A stretch of DNA of 64,000 bases, from NCBI RefSeq assembly GCF_008974285.1, contig NZ_BKZV01000006.1, positions 124,001 to 188,000 on the forward strand, in the 5' to 3' direction. Position 1 is the stretch's first letter. The number at the start of each line of letters is the position of its first letter. This stretch comes from Thermogemmatispora aurantia. Lineage in GTDB: Bacteria > Chloroflexota > Ktedonobacteria > Ktedonobacterales > Ktedonobacteraceae. The notes under the pieces were generated by a model. It made no database searches. It saw only the letters and a program-made list of their open reading frames with translations, and was not told the origin of the DNA. Made by a program: the position numbers and the translations under genes. This document shows, piece by piece, positions 61,093-64,000 of the stretch.

Positions 61093-61543
61093 GTGCAACC
61101 TCCTGATATCAGGGCGCAGAGAGGCACCCGACGCGACAGGCTAAGGGGCACAGCTCTATCGGCTGCCTGTCCACGCCAGCGCTGAGGGCAGCACCGTGCA
61201 ACAGTGAAGCTGCCCGCTTGAAAGGATAATCTATTTCGCCTCGGAAGGCAACCTCCAGGCGGGCAGCGATGGGGGCAAAGGGCAGGCGGGCCGGAGCGAA
61301 AGAGAAGACAGAAGCAGCACCTCTCAGGGCAGGAGAGGGGGAGAGAAGAAGAGAGCCGGCGCTGCCATCGGTCCTGACCTGAAGCAGTGGCCTGCTCAAT
61401 CAGAGCATAGCCAGCTGTTGACCAACCAGCGAGGAGTCAGCAGGCGGGGAGCTGGTGGCGTCGGGCTGCTCGCCCATGCTCAGCGGCGAGCGGCTCGCCT
61501 GCCCTTGCGCCGGGCCGGGGCCGGGGCCGGCGCAGACAAGGCG
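61093..61543. other. Intergenic region GH1 to permease
   Basis: 451 bases between the GH1 stop and the permease start on the same strand. Holds the hairpin at 61468-61491 and a GC repeat-like tract (GGGCCGGGGCCGGGGCCGG, about 61512-61532). Confidence 0.45.
61468..61491 (-). terminator. Hairpin after GH1 gene
   Basis: GCTCGCC (61468-61474) and GGCGAGC (61485-61491), loop 10, downstream of the leftward GH1 stop. Confidence 0.4.
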
Positions 61544-62968
61544 CTAGCGGCGCTGCGCGGCGATGAACGAGGCATACCACTGACCGCTATCCTTAATAAT
61601 GCGCCGCTGGCTAGGATAATCGACGTAAACCAGCCCAAAGCGCTTGCTGTAGCCGAAAGCCCACTCAAAGTTGTCCAGCAAGGACCAGACCATGTAGCCC
61701 TTGAGCGGTACCTGCTGAGCAAGCACGCGGCTCAGCGCCTCGATATGCAACTGCAGATAATGAATCCGCTGCCAATCGTGAACGCCCTCGCCGGTGTGCC
61801 AGTGATCCTCGAAGGCCGCACCATTTTCTGTCACCACCAGGGCCTTGGGAGCATACTCACGGTGGAGGCGTGTCAGAATCACTTCCAGTCCTTCTGGAAA
61901 GATCTCCCAGCCCATAGCGGTATACGAGGCTCCGGGAATGCGCTCAACCACCTCATAGCTGGGATTTCCCGAAGTAGTGGCGGCGGACCCGGCTCCTGCG
62001 CCGCGCACAAGCATGCGACTATAGTAATTGACGCCCAGGAAATCCAGCGGGGTCGCGATCACCGCCAGATCGTTCGCCTGGATCAAAGGAGGCGTCACAT
62101 CCAACGTACTGAAGAGCAACTCGGGATACTCGGCATGAAATAGCGGATCAAGAAACCAGCGATTGCGGAAGGTGTCCGCCTGCTGGACGGCGGCCAGCGT
62201 CTCGGGACGCTCATCCGCGGCATAGACCGGGTAGAAATCGAGGGCGATACCGATCTGCGCCTCGCGCGGAAGCAGCGAACGCAGGCACTGTGCAGCCAGG
62301 CCATGAGAGAGCAGAATATGGTGACCGGCGTGGATAGCGAGCTGCTTATCATGCATGCCGGGGGCATGGATACCTAGAGCATAGCCCAAATAGGAACTGC
62401 ACCACGGCTCATTATGTGTGAGCCACCAGCGGACGCGATCGCCCAGGCGGCGGGCTACCACCTCGGCGTACTCGGCGAACGCCTGAGCAGTTTCGCGCAC
62501 GAGCCAGCCGCCGCGGTCCTCAAGAGCGGCGGGCAAGTCCCAATGGTAGAGCGTAACCAGCGGCTCAATACCCTGGGCGAGCAAGGTATCCACCAGACGC
62601 TCGTAGAAAGCAAGGCCCCGCTCATTGACGGGGCCGGTTCCCTGGGGCAGGACCCGTGGCCAGGAGATCGAAAAGCGGTAAGCGCGCAGATTCAGGCGAG
62701 CCATCAGCGCCACATCTTCCTCCATATGGTGATAGTGGTCGGCGGCCACCTCGCCAGTCTGGCCCTGGAAAATCGCTCCGGGCCGGGCCACAAAGCGATC
62801 CCAGATAGAAGGGGCGCGTCCATCCTCGCGCGCCGCGCCCTCGATCTGATAAGCCGACGTGGCGGCTCCCCAGAGAAAACCGGGCGGGAAGCCGCCAGCC
62901 AGGTCACTGCCCCCTGCCAGAGAGGCGGGGAAACTACGATGGTCCTGTGGACGACCGGTAATGCTCAT
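61544..62968 (-). CDS. GH1 family beta-glucosidase
   Basis: 474 residues from ATG 62968. GH1 signatures: FPPGFLWGAATSAYQIEGA near the start, YHWDLPAALED, WLTHNEPWCSSYLGYALG with acid/base Glu187, and VVTENGAAF with nucleophile Glu381; MVWSLLDNFEWAFGY aglycone region near the C terminus. It hydrolyses beta-1,4-glucosides such as cellobiose. No signal peptide, so cytoplasmic. The ABC permease upstream on the same strand would supply oligosaccharides. The 200 bases between them contain a GATGCATC palindrome in AT-rich sequence (about 63070-63080) that may be an operator. Confidence 0.94.
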   Translation of the reverse strand: MSITGRPQDHRSFPASLAGGSDLAGGFPPGFLWGAATSAYQIEGAAREDGRAPSIWDRFVARPGAIFQGQTGEVAADHYHHMEEDVALMARLNLRAYRFSISWPRVLPQGTGPVNERGLAFYERLVDTLLAQGIEPLVTLYHWDLPAALEDRGGWLVRETAQAFAEYAEVVARRLGDRVRWWLTHNEPWCSSYLGYALGIHAPGMHDKQLAIHAGHHILLSHGLAAQCLRSLLPREAQIGIALDFYPVYAADERPETLAAVQQADTFRNRWFLDPLFHAEYPELLFSTLDVTPPLIQANDLAVIATPLDFLGVNYYSRMLVRGAGAGSAATTSGNPSYEVVERIPGASYTAMGWEIFPEGLEVILTRLHREYAPKALVVTENGAAFEDHWHTGEGVHDWQRIHYLQLHIEALSRVLAQQVPLKGYMVWSLLDNFEWAFGYSKRFGLVYVDYPSQRRIIKDSGQWYASFIAAQRR

Positions 62969-63170
62969 TGATCCTCCTTAATAGAGGCGGCAGCTGGAGG
63001 TAGCTCAGCCTCCTCTCCTACCTCCTGTCTGACCTGCCACCTGAATCTATATGCTTCCATCCCTGGATGAGTAGATGCATCCATTCATACCCGTATGGAT
63101 AGCGAAAAGAAGAAAAGAGTGACAGATGATAAATGACAATGATCCAAACGAAGCCAGGTAAAGAAACCTG

Positions 63171-64000
63171 TCAGGCAACCACAGCTCTGGTCTTGAGCAG
63201 TTTGCGCAGCTTACGCGGCATGGCCTGGCGCAGGCTTGGGTTGGCTAGCTCATCGATGCCGAAGTTGACCAGCGTCAACGCGCCGCAGACAAGGGCCACG
63301 CAGACACCGGCTGGCACAAACAGCCACCACTGGCCCGTGATCAGGGCCCCATTCAACTGGGCCCAGAAGAGGATCGAGCCCCAGCTTGCATGCGAGACAT
63401 CGCCCAGGCCGAGAAACTCCAGGGCCACCTCCGCGCCAAGGGCGTAGACGAAGGTACCGACGTAGGTCGAAGCGACCAGCGCAATCTCGTTGGGCAGGAT
63501 CTCCAGAAAGATCATGCGCCAGGTCATCTCACCCATTGAGCGCGCTGCCGTCACAAACTCGCGCTCCTTCAGCGAGAGCGTCTGTGAGCGCAGCACGCGT
63601 GCCCCGTAGGCCCAGGAGGTAAAGAGCAGCACCATGGCGATCACGAACTCATTCTTCCCCACGCCACTGGCATTGGCAAGTGAGGCCAGAACAATGGCCA
63701 GCGGCAGGCCGGGCAGTACCAGGACAACGTTGATCAGCAGCGAGAGCACCTCATCGATCAGGCCGCCGAAGTAGGCGGAGCTGAGGCCAAAGATCACCTG
63801 CAGTAGGGTGGAACCAGTAGCGGCCACAAAGCCGATCAACAGCGAGACACGGGCCCCATAGGCAATCTGCGAAAACATGTCCTGCCCCAGGCTCGTGGTC
63901 CCCAGAATATGCTCACGGCTGGGCGGCTGAGCGCCGTGAGCTACCTGGCTTTGAGGGCCATCCGGCGGATAGGGCGTCAACAGAGGGGCGGCCAGAGCCA
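63171..64000 (-). CDS. ABC transporter permease, DppC/OppC family (5' end off window)
   Basis: The frame is open to the right window edge, so the start and first TM segment are missing; 276 codons are visible. Typical OppC/DppC features: HILGTTSLGQDMFSQIAYGARVSLLIGF (periplasmic domain edge and TM2), LINVVLVLPGLPLAIVLAS, EFVTAARSMGEMTWRMIFLEILPNEIALV (EAA loop: coupling to ATPase), LGLGDVSHASWGSILFWAQ, WWLFVPAGVCVALVCGALTLVNFGIDELANP. Such permeases import oligopeptides or, in Chloroflexota and Thermotogae, cello- and mannooligosaccharides. The GH1 neighbour favours sugar import. Confidence 0.9.
   Translation of the reverse strand, partial: ALAAPLLTPYPPDGPQSQVAHGAQPPSREHILGTTSLGQDMFSQIAYGARVSLLIGFVAATGSTLLQVIFGLSSAYFGGLIDEVLSLLINVVLVLPGLPLAIVLASLANASGVGKNEFVIAMVLLFTSWAYGARVLRSQTLSLKEREFVTAARSMGEMTWRMIFLEILPNEIALVASTYVGTFVYALGAEVALEFLGLGDVSHASWGSILFWAQLNGALITGQWWLFVPAGVCVALVCGALTLVNFGIDELANPSLRQAMPRKLRKLLKTRAVVA

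Noticed and set aside
61512..61532. GGGCCGGGGCCGG tract as a repeat element
   Set aside because: Too short and simple; likely chance in GC-rich intergenic sequence.
1..64000. CRISPR arrays, insertion sequences or prophage genes
   Set aside because: No regularly spaced repeats, transposase, integrase or phage structural genes seen.

Overview
The window reads as chromosome of a GC-rich, spore- or mycelium-type Chloroflexota, most likely class Ktedonobacteria (Thermogemmatispora-like). This is an inference from gene content: a STAND/NB-ARC ATPase with an XRE-type HTH, many ECF-like sigma factors and FHA proteins, DUF4012, PadR and HTH-GAF regulators, LLM-type (F420) oxidoreductase, APC permeases, and secreted PL4/CBM2 and GH1 glycoside enzymes. 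I see no rRNA, tRNA, CRISPR array, integrase or insertion sequence. It is a patchwork of short operons on both strands, usually separated by perfect hairpins.

Layout. 1-5.6 kb: regulators (partial XRE-NB-ARC-WD40 gene, a sigma factor, an overlapping HTH-GAF/methyltransferase pair, and a tiny HTH_17 protein with a strong promoter and structured leader). 5.6-10.2 kb: MBL-fold protein, enoyl-CoA hydratase family enzyme, APC permease, PadR. 10.6-12.9 kb: two tandem genes sharing an unrecognised ~140-residue N-terminal domain, the second extended by zinc ribbons and FHA. 13.1-15.2 kb: decayed Clp_N and M48 remnants in front of an intact Ste24-like M48 protease. 15.4-24.6 kb: LLM oxidoreductase, small hypothetical, secreted PL4 rhamnogalacturonan lyase with CBM2, kptA, HdeD, a degenerate transglutaminase-like protein, a double-FHA membrane protein and a metal-site-less MBL pseudo-enzyme. 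24.8-31.5 kb: FabH-like ketosynthase, GNAT, PAP2, thioesterase, ftsH. 31.9-34.1 kb: arsenic mini-cluster arsN2 - sigZ-like sigma factor - arsM. 34.2-38.5 kb: mutarotase and two APC permeases. 39.1-41.7 kb: minC, minD, minE.

41.7-43.0 kb is the most unusual stretch: about 0.8 kb with no credible protein in any frame but packed with perfect hairpins, behind a TATAAT box and directly ahead of an unrecognised two-TM membrane protein whose ribosome-binding site lies in the last hairpin. I read it as a candidate large structured RNA or very long structured leader.

44-64 kb: VOC dioxygenase-like protein, FAH-family hydrolase, aroE, NUDIX, MBL hydrolase, ABC1/UbiB kinase, M1 aminopeptidase with HEAT repeats, a large DUF4012 protein with an HTH-like head, an acetamidase/formamidase next to an APC permease, a GH1 beta-glucosidase and a partial oligopeptide/oligosaccharide ABC permease running off the right end. 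The PL4-CBM2, GH1 and ABC permease genes fit a plant-polysaccharide degrader; the repeated APC permeases and amidase fit amino-acid and amide scavenging.
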